Below are positions 33,909-42,762 of a stretch of 64,000 bases of DNA, piece after piece. The translations under genes and the position numbers were made by a program. The DNA comes from an uncultured Roseburia sp. (GTDB lineage: Bacteria > Bacillota > Clostridia > Lachnospirales > Lachnospiraceae), in the NCBI GenBank assembly GCA_947652855.1, contig CANTEO010000002.1:5608-69607 (forward strand), in the 5' to 3' direction. The notes under the pieces are model-generated. The model ran no database searches. It was not told where the DNA came from and worked only from the letters and a program-made list of their open reading frames with translations. Each line of letters starts with the position of its first letter. Position 1 is the first letter of the stretch.

Positions 33909-34670
33909 ATGACGAGACTGATATTACACGGCTGCAACGGCAAGATGGGGCGGATCATTTCTGAGGTATGCAGGGAGGATTCCGAGGTTACGGTTGTTGC
34001 GGGGGTTGATTTGGAGGATTTGGGGACGGAGGAGTTTCCGGTGTTCACGGACATATTCAAATGCGACGTTCCGGCGGACGTCATGATTGACTTTTCAAAC
34101 GCAAAGGCGGCGGATTCTGTTTTGGATTACTGCCTTATGCGGCAGATGCCGTTGGTGTTCTGCACGACGGGCCTTGACGATGGGCAGGCCGAAAAGCTTA
34201 TGCAGGCGAGTGAGAAAATCGCGATCTTAAAATCCGCCAATATGTCCCTTGGCGTCAATACGTTGTTTGATTTGCTAAAGAAGGCCGTGAAGGTGCTGGC
34301 TCCCGCGGGATATGACCTGGAGATCGTGGAGAAGCATCACAGGCAGAAGCTGGACGCGCCGAGCGGAACGGCGCTTGCCCTGGCGGATGCCATGAATGAC
34401 GCGATGGGCGGCGTGTATGAATATACGTTCGACCGGAGCCGGAAGCGGGCGCGCCGCCAGGAAAAGGAGATCGGCATTTCTGCGGTCCGCGGCGGGACGA
34501 TCGTGGGCGAGCATGAGGTTATTTTTGCGGGGAAGGATGAAGTGATTACGATTCAGCATACGGCATATTCCCGCGCCGTGTTTGGAAAAGGTGCGGTAGA
34601 GGCCGCGAAATTTCTAAAAGGAAAGCCCGCCGGGCATTATGATATGCGGGGGCTGGTGCAGTCGGTTTAG
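33909..34670 (+). CDS. dapB: 4-hydroxy-tetrahydrodipicolinate reductase
   Basis: 253 residues. It reduces the DapA product with NAD(P)H, the second step of the lysine/diaminopimelate branch. The N-terminal nucleotide-binding loop is GCNGKMG (residues 8-14) and the substrate signature HHRQKLDAPSGTA begins at H143, with the catalytic histidine and lysine. GGAGG five bases before ATG 33909 fixes the start; an ATG twelve bases earlier is inferior. It is co-transcribed with dapA from the lysine-riboswitch promoter. Confidence 0.97.
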   Translation: MTRLILHGCNGKMGRIISEVCREDSEVTVVAGVDLEDLGTEEFPVFTDIFKCDVPADVMIDFSNAKAADSVLDYCLMRQMPLVFCTTGLDDGQAEKLMQASEKIAILKSANMSLGVNTLFDLLKKAVKVLAPAGYDLEIVEKHHRQKLDAPSGTALALADAMNDAMGGVYEYTFDRSRKRARRQEKEIGISAVRGGTIVGEHEVIFAGKDEVITIQHTAYSRAVFGKGAVEAAKFLKGKPAGHYDMRGLVQSV

Positions 34671-34711
34671 GGCGGGGATGAATATTGCATATTCCAAGCT
34701 GCGAAGGGGCG

Positions 34712-35089
34712 TCATTGCCCCAGGCCGGCCCGCTCCACATACTGCTTGATGGCGGCGAAGCTTTCCCGGCTGACGACGTGCTCCATGCGGCACGCATCCC
34801 TGGCGGCAGTTTCTTCATCTACGCCGAGGGATGTCAGCCAGCCGGAAAGAAAGGTGTGGCGTTCGTATATCATGTCCGCGATTTCATGACCCGTATCCGT
34901 CAGTGTGATGAATCCGGATTCGTTCATTTTGATATAGCCGTTTTCCCGTAAATGCTTCATTGCGACGCTGATGCTTGATTTCTTAAAATTCATTTCCGCT
35001 GCAATGTCCACGGAGCGCACGACAGGAAGGCGTTTGCTTAAGATCAGTATCGTCTCTAAGTAATTTTCAGCAGATTCATTCATATTCAT
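34712..35089 (-). CDS. DtxR/MntR-family metal-dependent regulator
   Basis: 125 residues. An N-terminal winged helix (about 5-60, with SAENYLETI, DIAAEMNFKKSSISVAMKHL and a GYI wing) is followed by a metal-binding and dimerisation region containing GHEIADMIYERHTFL and DACRMEHVVS, the usual positions of the metal-ligand His, Glu and Cys/Met residues. Probably a manganese- or iron-responsive repressor. It is short and lacks the SH3-like domain, as MntR does. I chose the ATG eight bases after GGGAG; earlier in-frame starts are too close. It is divergent from the corA gene, which makes control of that transporter possible but unproven. Confidence 0.88.
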   Translation of the reverse strand: MNMNESAENYLETILILSKRLPVVRSVDIAAEMNFKKSSISVAMKHLRENGYIKMNESGFITLTDTGHEIADMIYERHTFLSGWLTSLGVDEETAARDACRMEHVVSRESFAAIKQYVERAGLGQ

Positions 35090-35148
35090 CGTCATTTCTC
35101 CCAATGTCAAATGGATGGTTTCGTTCTTTTCATAAAATGTGCCTTTTC

Positions 35149-35157
35149 ATTATAGCA
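35149..35157 (-). promoter_or_regulatory. Extended -10 element of the MntR-like gene
   Basis: The minus strand reads TGC-TATAAT about 60 bases before the regulator start. The divergent corA promoter lies within about 60 bases, so one operator could affect both genes. Confidence 0.5.
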
Positions 35158-35214
35158 TATGGAATGCCTTGTTGTAACCTTTGTAACAAGAATTGTGTTT
35201 TTTTTCGCTCAGTA

Positions 35215-35223
35215 TGATATAAT
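35215..35223 (+). promoter_or_regulatory. Extended -10 element of corA
   Basis: TGA-TATAAT at 35215-35223 with a TTGTGT-like -35 at long spacing (19). It lies 86 bases before the corA start and faces away from the MntR-like gene. Confidence 0.5.
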
Positions 35224-35308
35224 AACAATAATTGCCCATTCCCGCTTTTGCTGCTTGCTGGCGGCGGGCCAAGGATGGTCATTGAATGACAGAAGATGGA
35301 GGCGCAAG

Positions 35309-36253
35309 ATGAAGACGATTTATAAGACCGACAATGGAGTGCTTTCCAAGAAAGAGACGTTCGAGCCGGATGTCTGGATTAACATGATTTCTCCGAATAT
35401 GGACGAATTGTCGGAGGTTGCGGGCTATTATGACATAGACCTTGCAGATTTAAGGGCAGCCCTGGATGAGGAGGAAAGCTCCCGTGTGCAGCTGGAGGAC
35501 GGCTATTCCCTGATTTTGGTGGACATACCCTTAGAGGAGATTCGAAATGAGCAGAGGGCGTACACGACGGTTCCGCTTGGGATTATCCTGGTGCAGGACG
35601 CGATCCTTACGGTGTGCTCTGACGATACGGTCATTCTGAATTATTTTTACAATAATCGGATGCGCGGCTTTAGCACAAAGAAGAAGATGCGCTTTGTGTA
35701 TCAGATCCTGCTGCGCACGACGAATCTGTATCAGGCCCTCCTGCGCGTCATTGACAAGAAAAGGAGCGAGATAGAAAAAAGGGTCGGGTCGGAAACGACG
35801 GAGGATCGGGATTTAATCAATCTGCATGAGCTGGAGACGAACCTGGTTTATTTTGCGACGTCATTGAGCGCCAATAAGGTCGTGTTGGACCGCTTGACGA
35901 GGTATGAGAGGATTAAGCAGTATCCGGAGGATAAGGAGCTTTTGGACGACGTGATTGTCGAAAACCGTCAGGCCATTGAGATGACGAATATCTACCGCGA
36001 CATTATCCATGGGGCCAGGGAGTTGGTGTCGAACATTATCAATAACCGGATGAATAACAGCATGAAGTTTTTGACGTCCATTACGCTTGTGATGGCGATC
36101 CCCACAATTATATCAGGCATTTACGGCATGAATGTCAGCGGGAAATGGATGCCGCTTTCGCAGACGCCGCACGGCTTTGCGATCATCTGCGTCTTAATCG
36201 GGCTGATCTGCGTGATTGCCCTTTGGATCTTGAGGCGATGTAAGATGCTCTGA
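35309..36253 (+). CDS. corA: CorA-family divalent cation transporter
   Basis: 314 residues. There is a large cytoplasmic N-terminal domain, a long helical stalk (about 155-250) and two C-terminal membrane helices with the signature YGMNVSG between them. The GMN motif forms the selectivity mouth of the magnesium/cobalt channel. A basic cluster (RRCKML) closes the second helix, as usual. GGAGG six bases before ATG 35309 marks the start; the frame stays open 50 codons further but includes the promoter region. Divergent from an MntR-like regulator, so manganese or magnesium homeostasis is plausible. Confidence 0.93.
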   Translation: MKTIYKTDNGVLSKKETFEPDVWINMISPNMDELSEVAGYYDIDLADLRAALDEEESSRVQLEDGYSLILVDIPLEEIRNEQRAYTTVPLGIILVQDAILTVCSDDTVILNYFYNNRMRGFSTKKKMRFVYQILLRTTNLYQALLRVIDKKRSEIEKRVGSETTEDRDLINLHELETNLVYFATSLSANKVVLDRLTRYERIKQYPEDKELLDDVIVENRQAIEMTNIYRDIIHGARELVSNIINNRMNNSMKFLTSITLVMAIPTIISGIYGMNVSGKWMPLSQTPHGFAIICVLIGLICVIALWILRRCKML

Positions 36254-36265
36254 CTGCCGCTCTCG

Positions 36266-36359
36266 TTTTCTGAATATTTACTGCAATTCCAATTGTTTCC
36301 AAAGCAATTCATATAATTTGGACACAATTTTGGAATAAGATTGTAACATATTCAGAAAG
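36266..36359. repeat. Long imperfect inverted repeat ahead of the NlpC/P60 gene
   Basis: TTCTGAATAT (36268-36277) and ATATTCAGAA (36348-36357) are perfect complements. Inside them TTAC/GTAA, CAAT/ATTG, TCCA/TGGA, AATTGT/ACAATT and TCCAAA/TTTGGA also pair, giving a 94-bp dyad around a central CATATAAT. Its right end abuts the ribosome binding site of the next gene. It could be an operator, a long leader hairpin, or a small relic element. Confidence 0.6.
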
Positions 36360-36371
36360 GAGAGCATTCAC

Positions 36372-37604
36372 ATGAGGCAGAGGAATCAAAAGCTTGCGTG
36401 CTTATGTATTGCAACTGCGCTGTTTGCCGTATCGGGAGCCGTAACGGCAGAGGCTGCAGAATCGAAAGGACAGAAAGAAAAGCGGGAAGAGGGCGCTTTA
36501 CATATTGGAGCCCCGGCGGCCATATTGGGGGCTTGGGAGCAGGGGGCGCAGCGCGCCTTAGAAGAGGCATCTGAAGAAGAGGCGAAGGAAGAGGAGAAAG
36601 AGCTTGCGGTCGCTCGGGTGGATTCGTACGTTCATGTGCGCAATCAGCCCGGCCTGGAAGGCGAGGTGATCGGAAAGCTTCACAATAATTCTGTCGGCGA
36701 GATTGTCGGAGAAGAGGGTGAGTGGCTTAGGATCGCCTCAGGGAGCGTGGAGGGATACATCAAAGCAGAGTTTGCGCTCCGTGGAGAAGAGGGCGCCGCG
36801 AAAGCAGAGGAAGTGGGCGAGCGCCGCGCCAGGGTAGAGGCGGACGCGCTCCGGGTGCGGGAAGAGGCAAGCACGGAATCGGAGATTTTGGAGCTTCTGC
36901 CCCAGTCCGAAGAGATTTTAGTGGATGAGGAGTCCGAAGACTGGATTAAGGTCACCTCAGAGGAGACAGAGGGCTATGTGTCCGCCGACTATGTGGAGGT
37001 CTATACCGTCCATCCTGTGGCGGAGTCGAAGGAGGAAGAGGCGGCGCGCCTGCGGCTGGAGGAAGAGCGGCGCAGGGCGGCCGAGGAGGCCGCGTCAGCC
37101 GCCGCGGGGCAAAGGGAGCCTCAGGCTGCCGCCCAGGCAAGCCCGCAGGCTGCGCCGTCGGCGCAGGGCGGCATAGGCGCGGGGCAGGCAGACGGCTGGC
37201 GCGAGGAGCCGTCTGCGGGCAAGGGCGATGTGAAAAAGCCGTCTGCGGCCGTTGGCCTTGGAGATGAGATTGCAAGCTATGCGCTTTTGTTTGTCGGGAA
37301 CCCCTATGTTTATGGAGGGACTAGCCTGACGGACGGGGCGGACTGCTCGGGATTTGTCATGAGCGTGTTTGCGCATTTTGGCATTTCCCTTCCAAGGACT
37401 TCCGGGGAGCAGGGCCAGTGCGGAACGGATGCAGGGGGCATCGGCAATGCCAGGCCAGGCGATTTGATTTCCTATTCGGGCCACATCGGCATTTATATCG
37501 GAAATGGGAAGATTGTGCACGCCAGCACAGAGGCGACGGGCATCAAAGTGTCAAATGCCTCCTATCGCCCAATCCGCTCCGTGAGGAGGATTGTGCCTTC
37601 TTAA
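36372..37604 (+). CDS. Secreted NlpC/P60 peptidoglycan endopeptidase with two SH3b domains
   Basis: 410 residues: signal peptide (about 1-29), bacterial SH3 domains at about 75-135 and 153-213, an Ala/Glu/Gln-rich linker (about 215-295), and a C-terminal NlpC/P60 domain (about 297-410). Catalytic residues are C325 in DCSGF, H371 in GHIGIYIG and H383 in VHAS. It should cut peptide stems of peptidoglycan, for cell separation or wall turnover, with the SH3b domains binding the wall. AAAGGAGAG precedes the ATG, partly within the right arm of a 94-bp inverted repeat. Single gene. Confidence 0.93.
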   Translation: MRQRNQKLACLCIATALFAVSGAVTAEAAESKGQKEKREEGALHIGAPAAILGAWEQGAQRALEEASEEEAKEEEKELAVARVDSYVHVRNQPGLEGEVIGKLHNNSVGEIVGEEGEWLRIASGSVEGYIKAEFALRGEEGAAKAEEVGERRARVEADALRVREEASTESEILELLPQSEEILVDEESEDWIKVTSEETEGYVSADYVEVYTVHPVAESKEEEAARLRLEEERRRAAEEAASAAAGQREPQAAAQASPQAAPSAQGGIGAGQADGWREEPSAGKGDVKKPSAAVGLGDEIASYALLFVGNPYVYGGTSLTDGADCSGFVMSVFAHFGISLPRTSGEQGQCGTDAGGIGNARPGDLISYSGHIGIYIGNGKIVHASTEATGIKVSNASYRPIRSVRRIVPS

Positions 37605-37707
37605 AAAATGCGGCGTGAAGAGCCGAAAGGCATGGTATAGTTTTGGAACGGTTCCGGCATACTACAGTTCATAAGGAAAATGTGATGAACGTGGCGGGCA
37701 TTGTTCG

Positions 37708-38286
37708 ATGGACGTATTAATACAAGGGCAGGAAAAAAGCTTTATAATGGAATTAAAAAGGCTGTGTGAAGAAACGTCGGTTCGTTTGTTGGAAGAGGAA
37801 GGGGACGCGCGGGACGCCGGCCTTCTGGTGACGGATTTTCCGGTCACAGGCGCAGGAAAAGGGATTTTTTCTAAAATTCCTTTTCTTGTCGTTTCAAAAA
37901 TACATGACGAAGAGACGGTGCTTCGGGCCTTTCGTGCCGGGGCGCTGGATTATATGCAATACCCTGTCAGCCCGAAAATTGCGCGGGCAAGGATTTTGCG
38001 GATTGTTGAGCGCCTTGAGAGGGCAGGCGGTGAGCCGGGGCGTCTGCAGGGCGATTTGAGCCTCACGCCAAATGAGCGGAAAATCCTTTCTTATTTTATT
38101 GCGCGCCCTGGAAGGGCGGTTTCCAGAAGCGATTTGATCGAAGGCGTGTTTTCGGGGGTTTATGAGGGATATGACAGGAATGTGGACAATTATGTGAAGC
38201 AGATCCGCAGGAAACTGGCAGACGGAGTAAAAACGGGAGGGTGGATTGAGACGGTGCATGGCGTAGGGTATCGGTATCTGCCCTAA
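37708..38286 (+). CDS. Atypical OmpR-type response regulator
   Basis: 192 residues. The C-terminal half (about 115-192) is a winged-helix DNA-binding domain (LTPNERKILSYF...VDNYVKQIRRKL...IETVHGVGYRYLP). The N-terminal half resembles a receiver shortened by roughly 15 residues: the phospho-acceptor position could be the Asp of VTDFP, but the usual acidic pair near the N-terminus is missing and the conserved lysine before proline is replaced (DYMQYP instead of D-Y-x-x-K-P). So it may work without phosphorylation. No histidine kinase gene is adjacent. The ribosome binding site is poor, which leaves the start somewhat uncertain. Confidence 0.75.
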   Translation: MDVLIQGQEKSFIMELKRLCEETSVRLLEEEGDARDAGLLVTDFPVTGAGKGIFSKIPFLVVSKIHDEETVLRAFRAGALDYMQYPVSPKIARARILRIVERLERAGGEPGRLQGDLSLTPNERKILSYFIARPGRAVSRSDLIEGVFSGVYEGYDRNVDNYVKQIRRKLADGVKTGGWIETVHGVGYRYLP

Positions 38287-38344
38287 TGAGAAGAAGGCGG
38301 CGGCGAAAGCGTTTGTCCCGACGCAAAAGGAAAGTGAGGAATCC

Positions 38345-38791
38345 ATGACAAAAGATATTTTGGTAAGCATCCGGGGCCTGCAGATTTCAAGCGGGCAGGA
38401 AGAGAATGAGCCGGTGGAGGTGATTACGGCAGGAGACTATTATAAGAAAAACAATAAGCATTATGTCATTTATGACGAATTGGTGGAGGGATTTGAAGGC
38501 GTGACGAAAAACGTCATCAAAGTGCATGAGGATTGCGTGGATATCACGAAAAAGGGGATTATGAATGTACATATGGTGTTTGAAAAGAATAAGAAAAACG
38601 TCACCTGCTATGAGACGCCTTTTGGGAATATGATGCTTGGGATCAATGCCAGCGACATTCAGATTACGGAAGAGGAAGACGCTATTTCTGTCGATGTGAA
38701 ATATGCGTTGGAGCTGAATTATGAGCATTTGGCCGACTGCAGCATTAGGATGGCGATTCAGTCGAGGGAGGGTGGAAAGTTCCATATATAA
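38345..38791 (+). CDS. DUF1934 (YwiB-like) beta-barrel protein
   Basis: 148 residues, cytoplasmic. The sequence opens MTKDILVSIRGLQ and ends with a long strand pattern including VDVKYALELNY, characteristic of the DUF1934 or YwiB-like family, a lipocalin-like barrel of unknown function in Firmicutes. GGAAAGTGAGGAATCC supplies the ribosome binding site. It follows the atypical response regulator by about 60 bases and is closed by a clear terminator. Confidence 0.8.
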   Translation: MTKDILVSIRGLQISSGQEENEPVEVITAGDYYKKNNKHYVIYDELVEGFEGVTKNVIKVHEDCVDITKKGIMNVHMVFEKNKKNVTCYETPFGNMMLGINASDIQITEEEDAISVDVKYALELNYEHLADCSIRMAIQSREGGKFHI

Positions 38792-38818
38792 AAGCAGCCG
38801 ATACAGGCTGCTTTTTTC
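38792..38818 (+). terminator. Terminator after the DUF1934 gene
   Basis: AAGCAGCC/GGCTGCTT stem with a six-base loop followed by a T run, directly after the stop codon. Confidence 0.88.
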
Positions 38819-38852
38819 TAAGAGTCAGTTCCCAAAAGGCCGCTCTTTGGCG

Positions 38853-39332
38853 TTATTTGCTTTTTTTTAGCTTTGCGTTCGCTTCGTTGTATTTTGCTTT
38901 CAGCTTTGCGCGGATGCCCTTTTTCTTCGGCTCCTCTTTGATGATGGCTCCCCTAAGGCCCTTCACGGACGTTATGTAAAGCCCGCTGACGACCGCCTTC
39001 ACTTCTTTTTTGACGGGGATGGAGTCGAAAATCGCCGCGTCGCAGAGGAAAGTGGAAATCTTTGGCCCGACCTTCGCTTTGACGACGGGAGCTTTCGAGC
39101 GGCGCATCAGCTTTGGCGTCTGCGCCAGCACGGCGGCCGGCAGCCCGGAATCCTTAAGCCGCATTTTCTTTTTATCAATAATCAGCATGGAAATCGTTTG
39201 GGCGGCGGCGTCAATCTGAGCCTGCTGCGCCTCTTGTTTTTTTTGCAGCCGTTTTCCCAAAAAATATAAGACGACTACGCCGACGATTAATATTGCAAGT
39301 ATGATGAGTAGCACGACAGTTCCTGTAGACAC
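38853..39332 (-). CDS. Single-pass membrane protein of unknown function
   Basis: 159 residues: an N-terminal membrane helix (about 4-25) followed by a Gln/Ala-rich stretch and a basic cytoplasmic domain ending in a Lys-rich tail (KKKGIRAKLKAKYNEANAKLKKSK). I start it at GTG 39332, because GGAGG lies nine bases upstream; the longer frame has no such site and its first 34 residues look non-coding. I believe similar uncharacterised proteins occur in other Lachnospiraceae, but I recognise no named domain. Confidence 0.6.
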   Translation of the reverse strand: MSTGTVVLLIILAILIVGVVVLYFLGKRLQKKQEAQQAQIDAAAQTISMLIIDKKKMRLKDSGLPAAVLAQTPKLMRRSKAPVVKAKVGPKISTFLCDAAIFDSIPVKKEVKAVVSGLYITSVKGLRGAIIKEEPKKKGIRAKLKAKYNEANAKLKKSK

Positions 39333-39563
39333 GATTGTAAACCTCCTTCGTCTGATTGCAAAAGCGTTGATTGCTGCGTGCGCGGCGTCTTGCCGATCAG
39401 CAGACGGACGCAGGCAGTAACAATATTGTATCATTGATTTTTGGAAAACGCAAGAAATCCTTTTATTTTCTGAAAAAGTGTGTTATATTGATGATATTGT
39501 CCATTCGCCAATGAATCTAGGAATATGATTGAGAAGCAAAAACTGATATAAGAGAGGTATAAG

Positions 39564-40778
39564 ATGAGGAAAAAAATAATTACGGTTTTAATGGCATGCA
39601 TGGCGGCCACGGCAATTTTTGGCTGCGGGGACGGCAAAGAACAGGGAGAAAACGCGCAGGGCACTGAAAGCGCGCTGCAGGAAGGCACGGAGGCAGGCGC
39701 GGACGCATCCTCTCCGCTTGCAGAGCTGACCTATGACGCGGAGGATTATGTTACATTAGGCGAGTATATGGGCGTGGAAGTGACGTTGAAGGAAGCGGAC
39801 TATCAGATCACGCAAGAAGAGGTCAACAGCTATGCGGATCAAATGATCGCCTATACGAAGCCCTTTGTGGCGGATGAATCCAAAACCGTCATTGGAGAAG
39901 GGGACATTGTGGACGTGGACTACGTCGGCAAGAAAGACGGTGAGGCGTTTGCCGGGGGCAGCGCGGAGAATCAGTATATTGATGTGTCAAACAATTCCAA
40001 TGCATCTACTGGGACAGGCTATATTGACGGGTTTACGGACGGCCTGATTGGCGTGAAGGTCGGGGAGACGGTGGACTGTGAATCGACGTTCCCGGAAAAT
40101 TACCAGTCGGAGGACTTGGCGGGGCAGACGGTGACGTTTTCGTTTACGGTCAACGGCATCTGCAAAAAAGTGGACCGTGAGTCGATCGACGATGCGTTTG
40201 TCAAAGAATACCTGCAGTCGGAGAGCGTGGATGATTTTTACTCGAATGTCAAGAACGCCTTAACTGAGCAGAAGGAATCGAACAGGCAGTCGGACATCCG
40301 CGCGAAGGTGCTGGATTCCCTGCTGAAGAGCTGTAAGGTGGATTCCCTGCCGGAGGGGCTTTTGGACGCAAGGCTGGATGCGTATGTGGAAGGGTTTAAG
40401 AAGCAGTACTGCTCCGACGGGACGGATTTAAACAGCTTCTTGACGAAAAATTATAATATGACGGAAGAGGAGTTCGAGACGCAGAACCGGACGTATCTGG
40501 AATCCAATTTAAAGCAGGAGCTGATCCTTGAGGCGATTGTGAAAAATGAGAAGATCGCCTTTGACCAGGAAGGGTTCGACAAATACATTGACAATATTGT
40601 CGCGAACGGCGGGTTCGAATCGGAGGATCAGCTTTATGAGACCTATGGCGCCGGCATCGAATACGGGAAAAAGTATTTGAAGAATGTCTATCTGGATAAC
40701 CTTGCCTGCGATAAGCTTGTGGAGAAAGCGAAAGTGACTTACGTGGATGGGGAAGACGGGGGCAGCAAGGAGAAATAA
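39564..40778 (+). CDS. Lipoprotein foldase related to trigger factor (FKBP-type)
   Basis: 404 residues. A signal peptide ends in IFGC, with the lipidated cysteine near residue 21, then an acidic linker. Residues of about 115-210 form an FKBP-like peptidyl-prolyl isomerase domain ([20 protein letters not shown]..., [14 protein letters not shown]..., FPENY). The remainder resembles the helical C-terminal domain of trigger factor. Unlike ribosome-bound trigger factor it lacks the N-terminal ribosome-docking domain and is exported, so it is probably an extracytoplasmic chaperone for secreted proteins. AGAGAGG precedes the ATG. It sits 19 bases before asnS and probably shares its transcript. Confidence 0.85.
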   Translation: MRKKIITVLMACMAATAIFGCGDGKEQGENAQGTESALQEGTEAGADASSPLAELTYDAEDYVTLGEYMGVEVTLKEADYQITQEEVNSYADQMIAYTKPFVADESKTVIGEGDIVDVDYVGKKDGEAFAGGSAENQYIDVSNNSNASTGTGYIDGFTDGLIGVKVGETVDCESTFPENYQSEDLAGQTVTFSFTVNGICKKVDRESIDDAFVKEYLQSESVDDFYSNVKNALTEQKESNRQSDIRAKVLDSLLKSCKVDSLPEGLLDARLDAYVEGFKKQYCSDGTDLNSFLTKNYNMTEEEFETQNRTYLESNLKQELILEAIVKNEKIAFDQEGFDKYIDNIVANGGFESEDQLYETYGAGIEYGKKYLKNVYLDNLACDKLVEKAKVTYVDGEDGGSKEK

Positions 40779-40797
40779 CGGAAAGGAGAGGGGAAAG

Positions 40798-42189
40798 ATG
40801 GAAACAGTGAATATCAGAGAGTTGTTCCGCCGCAAGGATGATTACCTGGATCGGAAGGTGTCGGTCGCAGGATGGGTCAGGAGCGTCAGAAGCTCAAAGA
40901 ATTTTGGGTTTATCGTGGTGAATGACGGCACGTTTTTTGAGCCGCTTCAGATTGTGTACCACGATGAGCTGCCAAATTTCGCAGAGGTGGAGAGGCTGAA
41001 TGTCGGGGCGGCGGTGATCGCTGCGGGAAAGCTGGTTCCGACGCCGCAGGCAAAGCAGCCGTTTGAGATTCAGGCGGAGGAAATCGTGATTGAGGGGGAG
41101 TCCGCCCCGGATTACCCACTGCAGAAAAAACGCCATACGTTTGAATACCTGCGCACGATTTCGCATTTGCGCCCAAGGACGAACACGTTTGAGGCGGTGT
41201 TCCGCGTCCGCTCCCTGATTGCGTATGCCATCCACAAATTTTTTCAGGAACGGGATTTTGTCTATGTCCATACGCCCATCATCACCGGGAGCGACTGCGA
41301 GGGCGCAGGCGAGATGTTTCAGGTGACGACATTAGATCTGGAAAGCCTGCCAAGGACCAAAGGCGGGGACGTGGATTACGCGAAGGACTTTTTTGGGAAG
41401 CCTACGAACCTGACGGTGAGCGGGCAGCTCAATGGAGAGACTTACGCGATGGCGTTTAAAAATATTTATACGTTTGGGCCGACGTTCCGCTCTGAAAATT
41501 CCAATACGACGCGCCACGCGGCGGAATTTTGGATGATTGAGCCGGAAATAGCGTTTGCCGATTTGAATGACGACATGATTTTGGCGGAAAGTATGTTAAA
41601 ATATATTATCCGGTATGTTTTGGAGCACGCGCCGGAGGAAATGCAGTTTTTTAACAGCTTTGTGGACAAAGGGCTTTTAGAGCGCCTGAACCATGTGGCG
41701 AATTCGGACTTCGCCCGCGTGACGTATACAGAAGCGGTGGAGCTTTTGGAAAAAGAAAACAGCCGGTTCGACTATAAGGTTTCCTGGGGCGCGGATTTGC
41801 AGACGGAGCATGAGCGCTATCTGACGGAGGAGGTGTTCAAGCGGCCTGTGTTCGTGACGGATTACCCAAAGGAGATCAAGGCGTTTTATATGAAGCAGAA
41901 TGACGACGGGAAGACCGTGGCGGCGGTGGACTGCCTGGTGCCGGCGATTGGCGAGATTATCGGCGGGAGCCAAAGGGAGGACGATTATGGAAAGCTCCTT
42001 GCAAGGATGCAGGAGCTTGGCCTTAAGGAGGAAGACTATAAATTTTATCTGGACTTGCGCAAATATGGCACCGCAAGGCACGCAGGCTTTGGCCTTGGGT
42101 TTGAGCGCTGCGTGATGTATTTGACGGGGATGTCCAATATCCGTGACGTCGTCCCGTTCCCAAGGACAGTTGGGAACTGTGAGCTGTAG
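40798..42189 (+). CDS. asnS: Asparaginyl-tRNA synthetase
   Basis: 463 residues. It charges tRNA-Asn with asparagine in the cytoplasm. An N-terminal OB-fold anticodon-binding domain (about 15-100, [24 protein letters not shown]) is followed by a class IIb catalytic domain. Motif 2 is [22 protein letters not shown] and motif 3 is the C-terminal [25 protein letters not shown] directly precedes ATG 40798; the frame is open upstream only because it overlaps the end of the foldase gene. With asnA in the same window, asparagine can be made directly and charged. Confidence 0.97.
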   Translation: METVNIRELFRRKDDYLDRKVSVAGWVRSVRSSKNFGFIVVNDGTFFEPLQIVYHDELPNFAEVERLNVGAAVIAAGKLVPTPQAKQPFEIQAEEIVIEGESAPDYPLQKKRHTFEYLRTISHLRPRTNTFEAVFRVRSLIAYAIHKFFQERDFVYVHTPIITGSDCEGAGEMFQVTTLDLESLPRTKGGDVDYAKDFFGKPTNLTVSGQLNGETYAMAFKNIYTFGPTFRSENSNTTRHAAEFWMIEPEIAFADLNDDMILAESMLKYIIRYVLEHAPEEMQFFNSFVDKGLLERLNHVANSDFARVTYTEAVELLEKENSRFDYKVSWGADLQTEHERYLTEEVFKRPVFVTDYPKEIKAFYMKQNDDGKTVAAVDCLVPAIGEIIGGSQREDDYGKLLARMQELGLKEEDYKFYLDLRKYGTARHAGFGLGFERCVMYLTGMSNIRDVVPFPRTVGNCEL

Positions 42190-42206
42190 AGAAAAAAATT
42201 GGGATA

Positions 42207-42250
42207 ACTCCCCCTTTTGGAACATATGCTGTTTCAAAGGGGGTGTTTTT
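42207..42250 (+). terminator. Hairpin overlapping the ribosome binding site of the next gene
   Basis: A long imperfect stem pairs ACTCCCCCTTTTGGAAC with GTTTCAAAGGGGGTGT, followed by TTTTT and immediately by the ATG of the next gene. It looks like a terminator for asnS, but its right arm is the GGGGGTG ribosome binding site, so it may control translation instead. Confidence 0.65.
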
Positions 42251-42634
42251 ATGCCGAAAACGGAACAGGAACAGCGGGAAAAAACAATTGTCAAGGATTT
42301 CCTGCGGATTCTGTTTGTAATGTATGTGACGACGCTCGTTCTCCTGCTGCTGCTCGCGCTTGCTCTGTTTAAGATGGAGATTGCGGAGTCTGTGAGCAAG
42401 GTATGGCTGATCGCCGTGTATGTCATTAGCGGATTTTTGGGCGGCTTTCTGATCGGGAAAAGAAGAAAGAGCAAAAAGTATGCTTGGGGCTTTTTGATCG
42501 GGCTTGCTTATTTTCTGATTTTGCTTGCCGTGTCCCTGATTTTGTACAGGGGGCTTTCCGGGGACTTGACGCATCTTCTTACGACGCTTGCGCTGTGCGT
42601 GGCATCCGGGACGGTAGGGGGCATGGTGAGTTAG
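42251..42634 (+). CDS. TIGR04086-family membrane protein
   Basis: 127 residues with four membrane helices (about 20-42, 50-72, 78-100, 103-125) and the Gly-rich segment GGFLGGFLIGKRR-like between helices two and three (here ISGFLGGFLIGKRRKSK). This matches the TIGR04086 group of small clostridial and bacillary membrane proteins, function unknown. The start is ATG 42251; its ribosome binding site GGGGGTG is buried in a hairpin. The longer open frame upstream is the asnS region read in another frame. Confidence 0.78.
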   Translation: MPKTEQEQREKTIVKDFLRILFVMYVTTLVLLLLLALALFKMEIAESVSKVWLIAVYVISGFLGGFLIGKRRKSKKYAWGFLIGLAYFLILLAVSLILYRGLSGDLTHLLTTLALCVASGTVGGMVS

Positions 42635-42651
42635 AATGCCCCGGCGGCAGG

Positions 42652-42673
42652 GCGGCGACGCCGCTTGGTTTTT
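42652..42673 (+). terminator. Possible terminator before glyA
   Basis: GCGGC/GCCGC with a GAC loop, followed by TTGGTTTTT. The stem is short and the T run interrupted, so strength is doubtful. Confidence 0.4.
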
Positions 42674-42684
42674 CAAAAAAACCG

Positions 42685-42713
42685 TTGAAAAGATGAGCTA
42701 AGTCAATTATAAT
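42685..42713 (+). promoter_or_regulatory. Promoter of glyA
   Basis: TTGAAA (42685-42690), a 17-base spacer, TATAAT (42708-42713): near-consensus sigma-A promoter 49 bases before the chosen start. Confidence 0.85.
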
Positions 42714-42762
42714 ATCTCATTAGGAACAAAGGCAGAATAAACAGATGGAGGAACGAGACGAT

